This document shows positions 16,444-27,407 of a stretch of DNA of 64,000 nucleotides, piece after piece. Every line of letters begins with the position of its first letter. Position 1 is the first letter of the stretch. The DNA is taken from assembly GCA_028715985.1 (NCBI GenBank), contig JAQUQR010000005.1, forward strand, positions 39,069-103,068, read 5' to 3'. The notes under the pieces were generated by a model that did not search any database, was not told where the DNA came from, and saw nothing but the letters and a program-made list of their open reading frames with translations. This DNA is from Methanocellales archaeon. GTDB taxonomy: Archaea > Halobacteriota > UBA148. Position numbers and translations under genes: made by a program.

Positions 16444-17673
16444 ATGCCAGAAATATTCAGCATGGCAATCACTCATGAATGGGCGAGCATAGGAGATATT
16501 GAGCGTGCAAGAGCAGAAAATCTTGAGGATACGCTGAAGGAGATACACTCTCTTAGTGGCATCGATGAATGCATAACACTTCAAACGTGTAATAGAGTCG
16601 AAATCTATATCAACTCTTCTAATGGCAATCTGTCGCTTAGAGAATATCTCAAACAAAAAAGCATCCCAGAAAACATCATCAGATTCTATGACCGTGAGGA
16701 GTCGCTTCGACACCTGCTTAGGCTTGCAACAGGTCTTGAGTCAATGATCATCGGCGAGAATCAGATCCTTGGGCAAATCAAGGATGCGTTCAGTCTAGCA
16801 AAAAAGGTTGGCACGGTTGGCAAAAATCTGGGTATGGCTTTCAGCAAGTCCATCAGCGTTGGCAAAAGGGCAAGGACGGAAAGCAACATCAATGTAGGGG
16901 CAGTTTCCATAGGTTCCACTGCCGTTGAATTGGCTGAGCAGATTCTTGGCGATTTAGAAGATAAAACGGTCACGGTCATCGGTGCGGGTGAGATGGGCTC
17001 TTTGGTGGCAAGAGCACTATCGCAGAGAAATCTTCATTCGATCTTCGTCTCGAGTCGAATGCATGAGAATGCGTTGGAGTTAGCCAGAGAATTGGGCGGT
17101 AAGGCCATACATTTTGAGGAGATCATGGAATACCTCCCTCAATCGGATGTTGTCATTAGCGCAACCGCAGCTCCACATTTCATCATCACGACAAAAATGA
17201 TGCGAGAGGCTGCCTTGGATAAAAAGATACTTATCATAGACATCGCAACCCCTAGGGACATAGAGGAGTCCGTGGCAGAGATTCCAAACATTGAGTTGCA
17301 TAATATTGACTCTCTGAGAATCATAAGGGACAAAAATCTGGAAAAAAGGAAAGCTGAAGCTATAAAGGTCGAAAGGATCATCGAGGAAGAACTCGAATTG
17401 TTGGAAAAACACTACAAGCGGCAAAGAGCCGATGAAGTCGTCTCATCATTATATTCTCAGTTTGAGATGATCAGAGTCCAAGAGCAGAAGAGGGCAATCA
17501 ATAGGCTGAGATCTATCAGAGAGTTGGACGAGGACCAAATTGAGATCGTAGATGATTTGACTGCCTCGCTGGTCAAAAAGATGCTTGCCCAGCCAACTAA
17601 AAGACTTAGAGAAGAGGCAGAAAACGGAAAAGAGGACTTTCTGCGATCCGTCTCCAAATTGTTCAGGCTGTGA
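16444..17673 (+). CDS. hemA: Glutamyl-tRNA reductase
   Basis: A 409-residue protein. The catalytic cysteine is C49 in LQTCNRVEIY; the NADPH-binding loop VTVIGAGEMG lies near 177-186; the C-terminal helical dimerisation domain follows. It reduces glutamyl-tRNA(Glu) to glutamate-1-semialdehyde, the first committed step of tetrapyrrole synthesis, and hands the product to HemL encoded two genes on. A 124-nt gap before it is the largest in the cluster, so an internal promoter is possible here. hemB starts 14 nt after its stop. Confidence 0.96.
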   Translation: MPEIFSMAITHEWASIGDIERARAENLEDTLKEIHSLSGIDECITLQTCNRVEIYINSSNGNLSLREYLKQKSIPENIIRFYDREESLRHLLRLATGLESMIIGENQILGQIKDAFSLAKKVGTVGKNLGMAFSKSISVGKRARTESNINVGAVSIGSTAVELAEQILGDLEDKTVTVIGAGEMGSLVARALSQRNLHSIFVSSRMHENALELARELGGKAIHFEEIMEYLPQSDVVISATAAPHFIITTKMMREAALDKKILIIDIATPRDIEESVAEIPNIELHNIDSLRIIRDKNLEKRKAEAIKVERIIEEELELLEKHYKRQRADEVVSSLYSQFEMIRVQEQKRAINRLRSIRELDEDQIEIVDDLTASLVKKMLAQPTKRLREEAENGKEDFLRSVSKLFRL

Positions 17674-17687
17674 GGTGAAAAGAAGAT

Positions 17688-18650
17688 ATGTTCCCTGACT
17701 TTAGAATGCGACGGTTGCGCCAGACCAAGGTGCGTGCCATGGTAAGAGAGACAGCTCTAACAACGAGAAATCTGATATACCCCCTGTTCGTGGATGAAAG
17801 AAGTACTAGGCCAGTGCCGATCAAATCCATGCCTGGGCAGTTTCGTTTCCCCCTAACTGGCATAGCGGATGAAGTTAGGGCTGTATCTGACCTTGACATT
17901 CCTGCCGTCATCTTATTTGGCATCCCCTCCCACAAAGATGAAATCGGAAGTTCAGCATATGATCCAGATGGCATTATCCAGAGAGCGATACGAGCGATCA
18001 AGGATGAAGTGGATATTGTTGTGATCACAGATGTCTGCCTCTGTGAATACATGACGCACGGACATTGCGGCGTCGTTGAGAATGAAAAAGTCTTGAACGA
18101 TCCGACGTTGGACATTCTTGCAAAGACTGCAGTCAGTCATGCAGAAGCAGGGGCAGATATCGTAGCTCCAAGTGGTATGATGGATGGAATGGTAGATGCA
18201 ATAAGAACTGCCTTGGATGATGATGGTTTTTCTGATACGATCATAATGTCCTATGCAGTGAAGTACGCCTCAGCCTTCTACGCTCCCTTCAGGGAGGCAG
18301 CCGAATCAGGATATGCGTTTGGCGACAGAGCCACATATCAAATGGACCCTGCCAATTCTGATGAGGCACTGAGAGAAGTGTCATTGGACCTACAAGAGGG
18401 TGCAGACATCATACTAATCAAACCAGCACTGCCATATTTAGACATAATATATCGGGTCAAGGCAGAGTTTGGTGTTCCATTAGCGGCTTATAACGTCAGC
18501 GGCGAGTATGCAATGGTCAAGGCTGCCGCAGAAAAGGGTTGGCTGGATGAAAAGACGGCTGTTATGGAGTCCCTGTTGGCAGTCAGAAGGGCTGGTGCCG
18601 ATCTGATCCTAACGTATTTTGCCAAAGAGATTGCGGAGTGGCTCAGATGA
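17688..18650 (+). CDS. hemB: Delta-aminolevulinic acid dehydratase (porphobilinogen synthase)
   Basis: A 320-residue protein. The two Schiff-base lysines are K192 (SYAVKYAS) and K245 ([10 protein letters not shown]). The [14 protein letters not shown] segment has the cysteines of zinc-dependent enzymes. It condenses two aminolevulinate molecules to porphobilinogen. GAGGTGA lies about 10 nt before the ATG. The last codons overlap the hemL start by four nucleotides (ATGA). Confidence 0.96.
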   Translation: MFPDFRMRRLRQTKVRAMVRETALTTRNLIYPLFVDERSTRPVPIKSMPGQFRFPLTGIADEVRAVSDLDIPAVILFGIPSHKDEIGSSAYDPDGIIQRAIRAIKDEVDIVVITDVCLCEYMTHGHCGVVENEKVLNDPTLDILAKTAVSHAEAGADIVAPSGMMDGMVDAIRTALDDDGFSDTIIMSYAVKYASAFYAPFREAAESGYAFGDRATYQMDPANSDEALREVSLDLQEGADIILIKPALPYLDIIYRVKAEFGVPLAAYNVSGEYAMVKAAAEKGWLDEKTAVMESLLAVRRAGADLILTYFAKEIAEWLR

Positions 18651-19903
18651 GATCGGAAGAATTCTTCAATGAAGCCAGAGAACTTCTCCCTGGGGGAGTG
18701 AGTTCTCCTGTTCGGGCCATAAAGCCGTATCCTTTCTATACTGCTTTTGCGAGGGGCTCAAAGATATTTGATGTGGACGGCAATGAATACGTAGATTATT
18801 GTATGGCATATGGCCCTCTGATCCTCGGGCATAATCCTCCTGCTGTGAAGAGGACCATCGTGCGCCAATTGGATAAGGGATGGATCTATGGGACGCCGAT
18901 TGAGCAAGAGATAGCTCTTGCCAAAGAGATAGTTAAGTATTATCCAAGCATCGACATGGTACGTTTCGTCAACACTGGGACGGAAGCTACCATGGGCGCA
19001 ATAAGGGCTGCACGTGGCTTTACAGGTAAAGACAAGATCATAAAGATCGAGGGCGGATTTCATGGTGCACATGATGCCGTTCTAGTGAAAGCAGGGTCTG
19101 GCGCCACATCTCTGGGAACTCCTGATTCACTGGGCATTCCGCCAGATTTCACAAAACACACGCTACAGGTTCCTTTCAATGATATAGAAGCGATGACCGA
19201 TGCGATGGATGGATATCACCATGACATAGCTGCAGTCATACTGGAACCTGTGATGGGCAATGTAGGGCCGATTTTACCAGAAGAGAGGTATCTACAAGAG
19301 GTGCGCACCTTGACAAAAGAAAACGACATCGTACTCATATTCGACGAGGTCATCACCGGCTTTCGACTGGAGATGGGCGGTGCTCAAGAATGGTATGGCA
19401 TCACGCCAGACATGACCACGCTGGGTAAGATTCTGGGAGGTGGTTTTCCCATAGGTGTCTTCGGCGGAAAAAAAGAGATCATGGAAAACATATCGCCAGC
19501 AGGTAAAGTCTATCAGGCTGGAACCTTCAATGGCAATCCTGTTTCACTTACGGCTGGCTTGGCGACAATAGATGTGCTACATAGAAAAAAAATCCATCAA
19601 AAGGTGAATTCGATGGGAGATGAACTACGTGCTAGGTTGCGTGATATCGTAGACGATCATGGACTTGATTATACGGTTGCTGGCGTCGGATCCATCTTCA
19701 AGATTTTTTTTGGAGGTGAGGTGCACAACTATCAAGATGCGTTTAAGTGTGACAGTAAAGCCTATCTTGAGTTTTTTGGTCGAATGCTTAAGAGCGGGAT
19801 ATTTCTTCCCCCCTCCCAGTTTGAGAGCGATTTTCTTTCCTCAGCCCATTCAACAGGCGATGTCGAGAGAACGATCAATGCATATGAGGCAAACCTAGCA
19901 TGA
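18647..19903 (+). CDS. hemL: Glutamate-1-semialdehyde 2,1-aminomutase
   Basis: A 418-residue class-III aminotransferase fold protein. The PLP lysine is K261 in [12 protein letters not shown], and [14 protein letters not shown] and DEVITGFR are in the expected places. It converts glutamate-1-semialdehyde to 5-aminolevulinate. The ATG at 18647 is preferred over a GTG at 18638: it has GGAG 8 nt upstream and the ATGA overlap with hemB. The stop overlaps hemC by ATGA as well. Confidence 0.96.
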   Translation: MRSEEFFNEARELLPGGVSSPVRAIKPYPFYTAFARGSKIFDVDGNEYVDYCMAYGPLILGHNPPAVKRTIVRQLDKGWIYGTPIEQEIALAKEIVKYYPSIDMVRFVNTGTEATMGAIRAARGFTGKDKIIKIEGGFHGAHDAVLVKAGSGATSLGTPDSLGIPPDFTKHTLQVPFNDIEAMTDAMDGYHHDIAAVILEPVMGNVGPILPEERYLQEVRTLTKENDIVLIFDEVITGFRLEMGGAQEWYGITPDMTTLGKILGGGFPIGVFGGKKEIMENISPAGKVYQAGTFNGNPVSLTAGLATIDVLHRKKIHQKVNSMGDELRARLRDIVDDHGLDYTVAGVGSIFKIFFGGEVHNYQDAFKCDSKAYLEFFGRMLKSGIFLPPSQFESDFLSSAHSTGDVERTINAYEANLA

Positions 19904-20793
19904 TAATCGGGTCCAGGGGCAGCGCACTTGCACTAGCGCAGACAGAGATTGTGCGTGCATTGCTACGGGAAAAAGGAATCGAATCCGATATAAGGATCGT
20001 CAAGACAACTGGTGATGCCTTTGCTGACCGCCCATTGCGAGAGTTCTCTGGTTTTGGCGTCTTCATCAGAGAGATCGATGAGATGATGCTGGAGGGAGAA
20101 ATAGATATAGCCGTGCATAGCATGAAGGACCTGCCAACTGAACGACCAAAAGAGCTGGTCATGGCTGCGGTTTTACGCCGCAGCTCACCTTATGATGCGC
20201 TGGTCAGCGATTACGAGCTCGATGAGCTACCAAGGGGTACAGTTATAGGCACATCCAGCATGAGACGAAAAGCACAATTGCTTCGGCTCAGACCCGATTT
20301 GGTCATTCAGAACATCAGAGGCAACGTGGATACCAGGCTGCGAAAATTGCGACAAGGGGACTATGATGCGATCATCGTGGCTGAGGCAGCCCTCGATAGG
20401 CTGAACCTCGTTGCAGAGATGAAACGTCTTCCATTCATACCTTCTGCCAACCAAGGGGCAATAGCTGTGGTGGCGAAAAAAGACACAGATGCAGAGGAAT
20501 GCATTCATGTACTTGATCACAGAGCATCCAGGATAGAGACTGAGGTGGAGCGCATCATCCTCAAAGTTCTAGGTGGTGGCTGCATCGTTCCAATGGGCAT
20601 CTTGGCCCAAGTCAACGATGAAATCACCGTTCAGGCAGAAGTTCTTTCGCCTGAGGGGGATCAATACGTATCCATCAAACGTTCGATCCAGGTCGGAGAC
20701 TATGGCTCGGCTGCTATTGAAATAGGAACTGAACTAAAAAATAATGGTGGGGCTGAATTAATTGAAGAAACCATCAAAAGGATACGAGGGTAG
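19900..20793 (+). CDS. hemC: Hydroxymethylbilane synthase (porphobilinogen deaminase)
   Basis: A 297-residue protein. It starts [15 protein letters not shown], and the dipyrromethane cofactor cysteine is C228 in [10 protein letters not shown]. Conserved arginines ([25 protein letters not shown]) line the substrate site. It polymerises four porphobilinogens to hydroxymethylbilane. Starts in an ATGA overlap with hemL; its 3' end overlaps cobA by about 32 nt. Confidence 0.96.
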   Translation: MIIGSRGSALALAQTEIVRALLREKGIESDIRIVKTTGDAFADRPLREFSGFGVFIREIDEMMLEGEIDIAVHSMKDLPTERPKELVMAAVLRRSSPYDALVSDYELDELPRGTVIGTSSMRRKAQLLRLRPDLVIQNIRGNVDTRLRKLRQGDYDAIIVAEAALDRLNLVAEMKRLPFIPSANQGAIAVVAKKDTDAEECIHVLDHRASRIETEVERIILKVLGGGCIVPMGILAQVNDEITVQAEVLSPEGDQYVSIKRSIQVGDYGSAAIEIGTELKNNGGAELIEETIKRIRG

Positions 20794-21514
20794 GGTCTAT
20801 CTGGTCGGTGCTGGACCAGGCGACCCTGAATTGCTCACGAAAAAAGCGGAACAAATCCTCAAAGAAGCTGATGTTATCCTGTACGATCAATTGGTCGGAG
20901 ATAAGATAATCAAATCACTCCCTGCTGGAGCTGAGTTAATCGACGTTGGTAAAGATGCACACCTTCATAAATTCGAACAGGATGAGATAAATCAGATGCT
21001 GATCAAATATGTAAGAGAGGGTCGTACAGTCGTAAGACTCAAGGGTGGAGATCCTTATCTGTTTGGTAGGGGGGGAGAAGAAGCGGGGGCATTAGCTGCA
21101 TCTGGGATAAAAGTTATGATCGTTCCTGGCATCACATCTGCCATGGCCGCACCTGCTTATGCTGGCATTCCACTAACACATCGCGATTATGCATCGATGG
21201 TGACGTTCATCACTGGACACGAATCAGCAAAGGAAGCATTGGCGATAGATTGGGGCCTACTGGCAAAATTGAAGGGAACTCTTGTAATCTTGATGGGCGT
21301 GAAAAATCTTCAGCGCAACGTAGATGAGTTGTTAAAAAATGGCAAGGACCCGAAGACGCCAGTTGCTTTGATCGAGCGAGGTACAACGGAGGAGGAGAGA
21401 ATTACTGTGGGAACCTTGGATAACATCGTTGATATTGCGAAAAAGGTAGGTGTAAAACCACCCGCAGTTATGGTCATCGGCGACGTAGTCAAGCTGCGCA
21501 AGAGGATGGGATGA
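20762..21514 (+). CDS. cobA: Uroporphyrinogen-III C-methyltransferase (SUMT)
   Basis: A 250-residue protein. The glycine-rich SAM-binding start VYLVGAGPGDPELLT, then RLKGGDPYLFGRGGEE and VPGITSAMAAPAYAGIPLTHR are diagnostic of SUMT. It methylates uroporphyrinogen III at C2 and C7 to precorrin-2, the branch toward siroheme. The only usable start before the motif is a TTG at 20762, inside the hemC 3' end, with GGTGG upstream. The stop overlaps the hemD start (ATGA). Confidence 0.95.
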   Translation: MKKPSKGYEGRVYLVGAGPGDPELLTKKAEQILKEADVILYDQLVGDKIIKSLPAGAELIDVGKDAHLHKFEQDEINQMLIKYVREGRTVVRLKGGDPYLFGRGGEEAGALAASGIKVMIVPGITSAMAAPAYAGIPLTHRDYASMVTFITGHESAKEALAIDWGLLAKLKGTLVILMGVKNLQRNVDELLKNGKDPKTPVALIERGTTEEERITVGTLDNIVDIAKKVGVKPPAVMVIGDVVKLRKRMG

Positions 21515-22305
21515 AGATCATTGCAATCACACGCCCAAAAGAACATCTAGAGGAGTCCGCTGAGCTAGCCAAATCCTATGGATATAAAGTGATTGCCGCT
21601 TCGATGATAGAGCTCCGAGAGAGGGGCGATCCGGAGTTCGATGTCTTCGTCCAACACGTTTTGGGGAGCGAGGCAGATTATGTGATCTTTACCAGCACAA
21701 ATGGGGTCCGATTTACACTGAAAAAAGCATTTAAAGTCTTGAAAAAAGCAAATTGCACCAAAAAATTCATTGATGCGCTCAACGAGTGCAAGATCATTGC
21801 GATCGGTCCTAGTACGCAACGAGAGCTGGAAAAACATGGCATTGATGTAGATGGCATGCCGAGAACACACTCCTCCAGCGGAATCGTATCTATGCTGGCA
21901 CCGTATGTCAAAGAAAAAAAGGTCGAAGTGGTGCGAAGCACACAAGGAAGCCAACTTCTAGTCAAAGGGCTACGAAAAAACGGCGCCTTTGTTCACGAAG
22001 TCCAAGTATATGAAATCATCTCACCGAGGGATGAGCGTTCAAGACAATTGATAGAGGTAGCATTGAAAGGTGAGATCGATGTGTATACGTTCACTAGCAC
22101 GATGACCGTGAAGAATTTCTTGACCATCGCAGAGGAGCTAGGTGTAAGACATAACATCATCGAAAAAATGAATGAGAGAACCATTGCTGCGATAGGAGAG
22201 GCAACTGCAACTGCTCTTAAGAAAAATGGTGTCCATGTGGATGTGATTCCCAAACGATTTACCTTTAAGAACATGTTGGATGAGATAAAAAAGGTTGGAT
22301 CATAA
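21511..22305 (+). CDS. hemD: Uroporphyrinogen-III synthase
   Basis: A 264-residue protein of the HemD fold: two Rossmann-like lobes, with FTSTNGVRFTLKKA and TFTSTMTVKNFL as the paired hinge motifs and IAAIGEATATALKKNG near the end. It closes hydroxymethylbilane with inversion of ring D. The family is poorly conserved, but position between cobA and ahbC supports the call. The stop precedes the ahbC GTG start by 1 nt. Confidence 0.93.
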   Translation: MKIIAITRPKEHLEESAELAKSYGYKVIAASMIELRERGDPEFDVFVQHVLGSEADYVIFTSTNGVRFTLKKAFKVLKKANCTKKFIDALNECKIIAIGPSTQRELEKHGIDVDGMPRTHSSSGIVSMLAPYVKEKKVEVVRSTQGSQLLVKGLRKNGAFVHEVQVYEIISPRDERSRQLIEVALKGEIDVYTFTSTMTVKNFLTIAEELGVRHNIIEKMNERTIAAIGEATATALKKNGVHVDVIPKRFTFKNMLDEIKKVGS

Positions 22306-22306
22306 C

Positions 22307-23491
22307 GTGATCATATTCTCGAAGGTCTTAGCAGACAAGGGAACGGTATGGGATGCTCTACGAGCGAAAGAAATGGCTGCATCAAAAGCTCCAGATGATC
22401 TCATCAGATTCTCATCTGAGACCAAGCCAGTGGTGATGTGGAATATCACACGAGAGTGCAACCTTAGATGCGATCACTGCTACGCCAGTGCAGCGCCTGC
22501 TCCACATCCTAATGAATTGACGCTGGTTGAAGGCGTTCGATTGATTGATGAACTCGCTGAGTCAAGTATTCCAATGCTCATCTTTACAGGAGGAGAGCCG
22601 CTTGCGAGCAAGAATTTTTTTCCTTGGGTTCATCACGCAAAAGATGTGGGGTTGCGTACTGTCCTTTCGACTAATGGTACGTTGATCACGCCAGAGATTG
22701 CGCAAAAATTGAGGGATGCAGATATACGTTATGTGGGAGTCAGCATCGACGCAGTAACGCCAGAGATTCACGATAGATTTAGGGGCGTCCAAGGCGCCTG
22801 GAAGATGGCGATGGATGGACTAAAGAATGCGATGGATGTTGGATTGAGAACAGGCTTCAGAATCACTATCACCAGAGATAACTGGGGTCAGGTACCTGCG
22901 CTGCTGAAGTTGGCGGTACAAATGAACGTACCTCGCTTTTGCCTGTATCATCTGGTGCCAACTGGAAGAGGTGAAAACATCGCAGTACAGGATATCACGA
23001 AGGCACAGAGGGTGGAGGTACTCAGACACCTATATGATAAGGCCATCGAGCTAAGGGATAAAGAGATCGAAATACTGACCACTGACTCGCCGATGGATGG
23101 CGTTTACATTTTAGAGAGGCTCAAGAAAGAAGACCCAGAGCGCGTGGATGTTGTGAGGAAGTTGCTGAAGATCTCGGGGGGGTGCTCTATGGGGAACAAG
23201 GTTGCAAACGTCGATTACCTTGGAAACGTCAACCCATGCCATTTTGCTCCTCATAAGACAGTAGGAAATCTTCAGAAGCAGACGTTCAATGAAATTTGGA
23301 ATGAAAATCCATGCGAATTACTGTGCAAGTTACGCAGAAAAGAAGAGTTTCTAAAGGGCAACTGTGGAGTCTGCGATTATAAGGACGTATGCGGAGGCTG
23401 CAGGCAGAAAGCATGGTTCTTCAAGGATGACTTCCTAGAAGAAGATCCCACGTGCATCTACAATCCAATGACGAAGAGGATTGAAATATGA
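22307..23491 (+). CDS. ahbC: 12,18-didecarboxysiroheme deacetylase AhbC (radical SAM)
   Basis: About 394 residues from a GTG at 22307; a TTG at 22295 inside hemD is the alternative. The N-terminal segment GTVWDALRAKE before the barrel is typical of AhbC and lacking in AhbD. CxxxCxxC is C51, C55 and C58; FTGGEP follows. The C-terminal cysteines (GGCSMGNK, NPCHFAPH, GNCGVCDYKDVCGGC, PTC) ligate auxiliary clusters. AhbC removes the acetate side chains of didecarboxysiroheme to give Fe-coproporphyrin III, the substrate of AhbD. Last gene of the cluster, about 9.8 kb from the first. Confidence 0.9.
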   Translation: MIIFSKVLADKGTVWDALRAKEMAASKAPDDLIRFSSETKPVVMWNITRECNLRCDHCYASAAPAPHPNELTLVEGVRLIDELAESSIPMLIFTGGEPLASKNFFPWVHHAKDVGLRTVLSTNGTLITPEIAQKLRDADIRYVGVSIDAVTPEIHDRFRGVQGAWKMAMDGLKNAMDVGLRTGFRITITRDNWGQVPALLKLAVQMNVPRFCLYHLVPTGRGENIAVQDITKAQRVEVLRHLYDKAIELRDKEIEILTTDSPMDGVYILERLKKEDPERVDVVRKLLKISGGCSMGNKVANVDYLGNVNPCHFAPHKTVGNLQKQTFNEIWNENPCELLCKLRRKEEFLKGNCGVCDYKDVCGGCRQKAWFFKDDFLEEDPTCIYNPMTKRIEI

Positions 23492-23722
23492 GAGCGTTCT
23501 CATCCAAATTTTAACTAAAAATCGGAGCTTTTAAAAACCCTACTTCTTTCAAAATTAGCGTTAAAATCAGACTATATTGGAGTTCAAACGATATCCTTTC
23601 AATTGTATATCAACCAATAGTTTACATTAAGTTCAGTTAAAATCAGATAGGATTAAAATTAATTCTTGGATGCGCCAGATATGGCAAGCCAGATACGGGG
23701 AAAGACATTTGACGCAAGTTTG

Positions 23723-23731
23723 AAAAAAAAA
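23723..23731 (-). terminator. T9 run, minus-strand terminator
   Basis: A run of nine A on the plus strand, which is T9 on the minus strand, begins about 8 nt past the stop of the zinc-ribbon gene. It fits an archaeal intrinsic terminator for the CBS/zinc operon. Confidence 0.5.
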
Positions 23732-23738
23732 TTAATTT

Positions 23739-23960
23739 TTACAATCCCTTCGGATAACATTTTTTGCATACAGGGACAACATCAAGATAGTCGTTGTACA
23801 ATCCTCTTGTTTTAACACCTAAATAATGTGTATCATCGAAGCAAATCGGCTCTCCGCAAAAATGGCATCTTCTCCATTTTTTACCGAAATCATTCTGCAG
23901 CAGCTCTTTACCACAAATTGAACATTTTAGTTTCACATCTCGATGACCTTCGGCACTCAT
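23739..23960 (-). CDS. Small zinc-finger protein
   Basis: A 73-residue protein. Paired cysteines occur as CSIC, CHFC and CKKC with a further GEPIC, enough for two zinc sites, probably of zinc-ribbon/treble-clef type. GGAGG lies 9 nt before the ATG. It follows the CBS protein gene by 17 nt and is likely cotranscribed. Function unknown; a CBS-zinc-ribbon pairing suggests a regulatory or protein-interaction role. Confidence 0.75.
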   Translation of the reverse strand: MSAEGHRDVKLKCSICGKELLQNDFGKKWRRCHFCGEPICFDDTHYLGVKTRGLYNDYLDVVPVCKKCYPKGL

Positions 23961-23977
23961 TTTATTGTTCCTCCGAA

Positions 23978-24361
23978 CTAAAGAGTGGACTTTGCGATAA
24001 AATCTGCTAAATCCGCGGCAGTGAATATCCCGATTATTTTTTCATCTTTCATTACCAGGAGTCTCTTGATTTTCAGATCAGCCATTATCCTGGCAGCCTC
24101 TCTAATATGAAAATCCGGGCTTATGGTAACTATGGGCTCTGATGTAAAATCCTTGACCTTCACCTTTTTTATATCTGCTCCTTTTGTGATGACTTTTGAT
24201 AGCAAATCCCGCTCAGTGAATATCCCATAGGGTTTATCTTTGTGTGTTACTACAACGCTCCCTATGTGCCTTTCGCCCATGATCTTGCATGCTGTTTCCA
24301 CAGTACTGTTCTCGTCAACTGTGACCACTTTCTCCCGCATTACATCTCCGATATTCGTCAT
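23978..24361 (-). CDS. CBS-domain pair protein
   Basis: A 127-residue protein made of two CBS motifs, about 7-60 (VMREKVVTVDENSTVETA..GIFTERDLL) and 70-124 (FTSEPIVTISPDFHIREA..GIFTAADL). CBS pairs bind adenosine ligands such as AMP, ATP or SAM and report energy state to a partner. No fused catalytic domain. Probably operonic with the zinc-finger gene downstream; the partner protein is not obvious. Confidence 0.88.
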   Translation of the reverse strand: MTNIGDVMREKVVTVDENSTVETACKIMGERHIGSVVVTHKDKPYGIFTERDLLSKVITKGADIKKVKVKDFTSEPIVTISPDFHIREAARIMADLKIKRLLVMKDEKIIGIFTAADLADFIAKSTL

Positions 24362-24472
24362 GGTTGAAAAGAGGTCTTGCTATAAGCTAATAAAAGTTGC
24401 GGAATAAGCGAAGTTTTTACTGCCTACCTAATCTTTTAATTCTTTGCTTTGCAGTCATAACGCAACAAAAAT

Positions 24473-25579
24473 TCACCTTTTCCAGAATCCCGTGGATTTT
24501 TCATTCTCTTCCAGCTTTAACAGCAATTCTTTCTGCTCTTTACTTAGCTTCGTGGGCGTCTTTACCGCCACTTTTACGTGCTGGTCTCCTTTGCCCCTTC
24601 TATTCAGGTGAGGGATGCCCATCCCCTTTAAACTAAACAGGGTTCCGGTCTGCGTGCCTGGGGGGATTTTAATCTTGGTTTTGCCTTCCAATGTTGGGGC
24701 CTCTACCTCTGCTCCAAGGGCTGCTTGGGTAAAGCTGATGGGAATCTCACAAATGACATCGTCTCCTTCACGCTTGAAAATCTCGTGGGGCTTGACATCA
24801 ACTATTATGTACAAATCTCCAGCAGATCCCCCCCTTATGCCTGCTTCACCCTCTCCCACGATTCTCAGACGAGAGCCGATGTCCACTCCGGGCGGAATTT
24901 TTACGGATATTTTCCTTGTGCGCCGAACTTTTCCATCGCCGTGGCAGGTGGTGCAAACTGATTCTATGATTTTTCCCTTTCCACGGCATTTGTTACATGT
25001 GGTGACTGATGTGAACATTCCAAAAGCAGTCCTCTTAGACTGGCTTATTTGCCCTGTTCCGTTGCAATCAGAGCAAACTTTCAAACCTCCTGGCCTAGCG
25101 CCCGATCCGTCGCAAGAGTCACAGGTCACCATTCGAGCTATTTCGACCTCTTTGGTGGCGCCGAAGGCAGCCTCCTCCAGGGTTATATCCAGGTCATACC
25201 TTAGATCGGCACCTCTGGCGGACCTGTGTCTCTCTTTTTTAGGGCCAAAAAATATGTCGAAGATATCCCTTCCAAAGAAATCTCTGCCGAAGATGTCCTC
25301 TATGTCCCCAAAATGAGTGAAATCCCCCCAGGAGAAACCACCCCTACCGAAGGCGTCTTGAACGGCGGCATGACCGAACCTGTCATAATTAGCTCTCTTG
25401 TCAGGGTCAGCTAAAATTTCATATGCCTCGGAGATTTCCTTGAATTTCTCTCCTGTTTCTTTTTTATCTAGATTTATATCCGGATGGTACTTCTTAGCCA
25501 ATCGACGATAGGCTTTCTTTATTTCCTCTTGGGAAGCATTCTTGTCAATCCCAAGAATTTCGTAGTAATCACGTTTCAC
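24473..25579 (-). CDS. dnaJ: Chaperone DnaJ
   Basis: A 368-residue type-I Hsp40. The J domain has HPD at 32-34; a G/F-rich segment ([11 protein letters not shown]) follows; four zinc motifs [24 protein letters not shown] and CTTCHGDG bind two zincs; then the C-terminal substrate domain. It delivers unfolded protein to DnaK and stimulates its ATPase. GTG start. It is the third gene of grpE-dnaK-dnaJ, 9 nt after dnaK. Confidence 0.96.
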   Translation of the reverse strand: MKRDYYEILGIDKNASQEEIKKAYRRLAKKYHPDINLDKKETGEKFKEISEAYEILADPDKRANYDRFGHAAVQDAFGRGGFSWGDFTHFGDIEDIFGRDFFGRDIFDIFFGPKKERHRSARGADLRYDLDITLEEAAFGATKEVEIARMVTCDSCDGSGARPGGLKVCSDCNGTGQISQSKRTAFGMFTSVTTCNKCRGKGKIIESVCTTCHGDGKVRRTRKISVKIPPGVDIGSRLRIVGEGEAGIRGGSAGDLYIIVDVKPHEIFKREGDDVICEIPISFTQAALGAEVEAPTLEGKTKIKIPPGTQTGTLFSLKGMGIPHLNRRGKGDQHVKVAVKTPTKLSKEQKELLLKLEENEKSTGFWKR

Positions 25580-25588
25580 ACTACGCCC

Positions 25589-27403
25589 CTACTTTTTCTC
25601 GTCCTCCACTTCGTAGTCCACATCCACTGCATCCTCCCCGGACTTCTTTTGTTCCCCTTCTCGTTTTTTGGCAGCCTCGGCATACATGGCGGCAAACAGC
25701 TCTTGAGACTTCTTAGCAAGCTCCTCTGTGGATTTCTTTATCTTTTCTATGTCATCGCCTTTCAAGGATTCTTTGACTTCTTCCACTGCTTTTTTCGTCT
25801 TCTCCAGTTTTTCTTTATCCAGTTTATCCCCCACTTCCTCAATGGCTTTTTCCGTGGAGTATACAATCGCATCAGCGTTGTTTCGGATCTCTACTTCTTC
25901 TTTCTTCCTTCTATCTTCCTCTGCGTGTTCTTCTGCCTCTCTGACCATTCGATCTATATCCCCCTTGGGGAGGATGTCTGTTCTCTGGATGGTGATCGAT
26001 TGCTCTTTACCGGTTCCAAGGTCCTTCGCTTTGACGTTCAGAATGCCATTTGCATCGATGTCAAAGGTCACCTCTATCTGGGGTATACCCCTTGGAGCGG
26101 GAGGAATTCCAGCCAAGAGGAACTTGCCCAAGGTTTTATTATAAGCCGCCATCTCTCTTTCGCCTTGTAAGACATGAATTTCCACGGACGGTTGATTGTC
26201 TGCTGCAGTGGAAAAGATCTGACTTTTTCTGGTAGGGATGGTGGTATTCCTCTCCACCAAGGGTGTGGATATGCCCCCCAATGTTTCGATGCTCAAGGTT
26301 AAGGGAGTGACATCCAGTAGGAGCACATCTTTTACCTCTCCAGCCAATACGCCTGCCTGGATTGCTGCCCCAAGAGCGACGCATTCATCTGGGTTAATGT
26401 CCTTGTAGGGCTCTTTGCCGAAGTAATCTCTCACAAGTTTTTGGACCGCAGGGGCTCTTGTCTGCCCTCCCACCAGGATGACTTTGTCGATGTCCTTTGC
26501 CTCTAATTTAGCATCAGATAATGCCTGATCTATCGATCTTACCGTTCTCTCCACTAGGTCAGAGGTCACGCCCTCAAATTTCGCCCTCGTCAGCTTAACA
26601 TCTATATGCTTTGGTCCGCTTTTATCTGAAGCTATGAATGGTAGGTTAATGTTCGTCGTTAACACAGAGGAAAGCTCTATCTTAGCCTTTTCAGCCGCAT
26701 CCTTTAACCTCTGCATCGCCATTTTATCCCCTTTTAGGTCGATGCCATTTTTTTCTTTAAACTCGTCCACGAGCCAATCTACTATCCGCTGGTCCCAGTC
26801 GTCACCCCCCAGATGCGTATCTCCTGCGGTGGACAGGACTTCAAAAACACCCTCGCCCAGCTCTAGTATCGAAACGTCAAAGGTTCCCCCACCGAGATCA
26901 TATACCAAGATGGTGTTCTCCTCCTCTTTATCCAGTCCATAGGCTAAAGCTGAGGCTGTGGGCTCATTGATTATGCGGAGCACCTCCAAGCCCGCAATCT
27001 TTCCGGCATCTTTTGTTGCTGTCCTCTGAGCATCATCGAAATAAGCTGGAACGGTGATTACTGCTTGGGTTATCTTCTCTCCCAAACGGCTCTCTGCATC
27101 CCTTTTCATCTTTTGCAGGATCATCGCAGATATCTCTTGAGGAGTGTATTCTTTTTTACCAATCTTCACTTTTTCTTTGGTACCCATCTTTCTCTTGATG
27201 GAAGCAACCGTACGCTCTGGGTTCGATATATACTGTCTCTTGGCAACCTCTCCAACGACTATCTCTCCACTATCGGTAAAGCCAACGATGGAAGGGGTAA
27301 TTCGTCCCCCTTCTGCGTTGGTGATGATTGTCGGCTTGCCAGCCTCCATCACTGCCATGCATGAGTTAGTTGTACCGAGATCGATTCCAATCACTTTGGC
27401 CAT
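25589..27403 (-). CDS. dnaK: Chaperone DnaK (Hsp70)
   Basis: A 604-residue Hsp70. The N-terminal ATPase begins [11 protein letters not shown], with [12 protein letters not shown] and [14 protein letters not shown] as further nucleotide loops. The linker [16 protein letters not shown] leads to the substrate-binding domain and a charged, lysine/glutamate-rich lid tail. Hsp70 is absent from many hyperthermophilic archaea and was acquired from bacteria in mesophilic ones. GAGGTGAT precedes the ATG. Middle gene of the operon, 4 nt after grpE. Confidence 0.97.
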   Translation of the reverse strand: MAKVIGIDLGTTNSCMAVMEAGKPTIITNAEGGRITPSIVGFTDSGEIVVGEVAKRQYISNPERTVASIKRKMGTKEKVKIGKKEYTPQEISAMILQKMKRDAESRLGEKITQAVITVPAYFDDAQRTATKDAGKIAGLEVLRIINEPTASALAYGLDKEEENTILVYDLGGGTFDVSILELGEGVFEVLSTAGDTHLGGDDWDQRIVDWLVDEFKEKNGIDLKGDKMAMQRLKDAAEKAKIELSSVLTTNINLPFIASDKSGPKHIDVKLTRAKFEGVTSDLVERTVRSIDQALSDAKLEAKDIDKVILVGGQTRAPAVQKLVRDYFGKEPYKDINPDECVALGAAIQAGVLAGEVKDVLLLDVTPLTLSIETLGGISTPLVERNTTIPTRKSQIFSTAADNQPSVEIHVLQGEREMAAYNKTLGKFLLAGIPPAPRGIPQIEVTFDIDANGILNVKAKDLGTGKEQSITIQRTDILPKGDIDRMVREAEEHAEEDRRKKEEVEIRNNADAIVYSTEKAIEEVGDKLDKEKLEKTKKAVEEVKESLKGDDIEKIKKSTEELAKKSQELFAAMYAEAAKKREGEQKKSGEDAVDVDYEVEDEKK

Positions 27404-27407
27404 TAGA

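Noticed and set aside
24615..26170. Two plus-strand frames of over 220 codons opposite dnaJ and dnaK
   Set aside because: Both strands cannot be equally conserved; dnaJ and dnaK are unambiguous and these show no motif.
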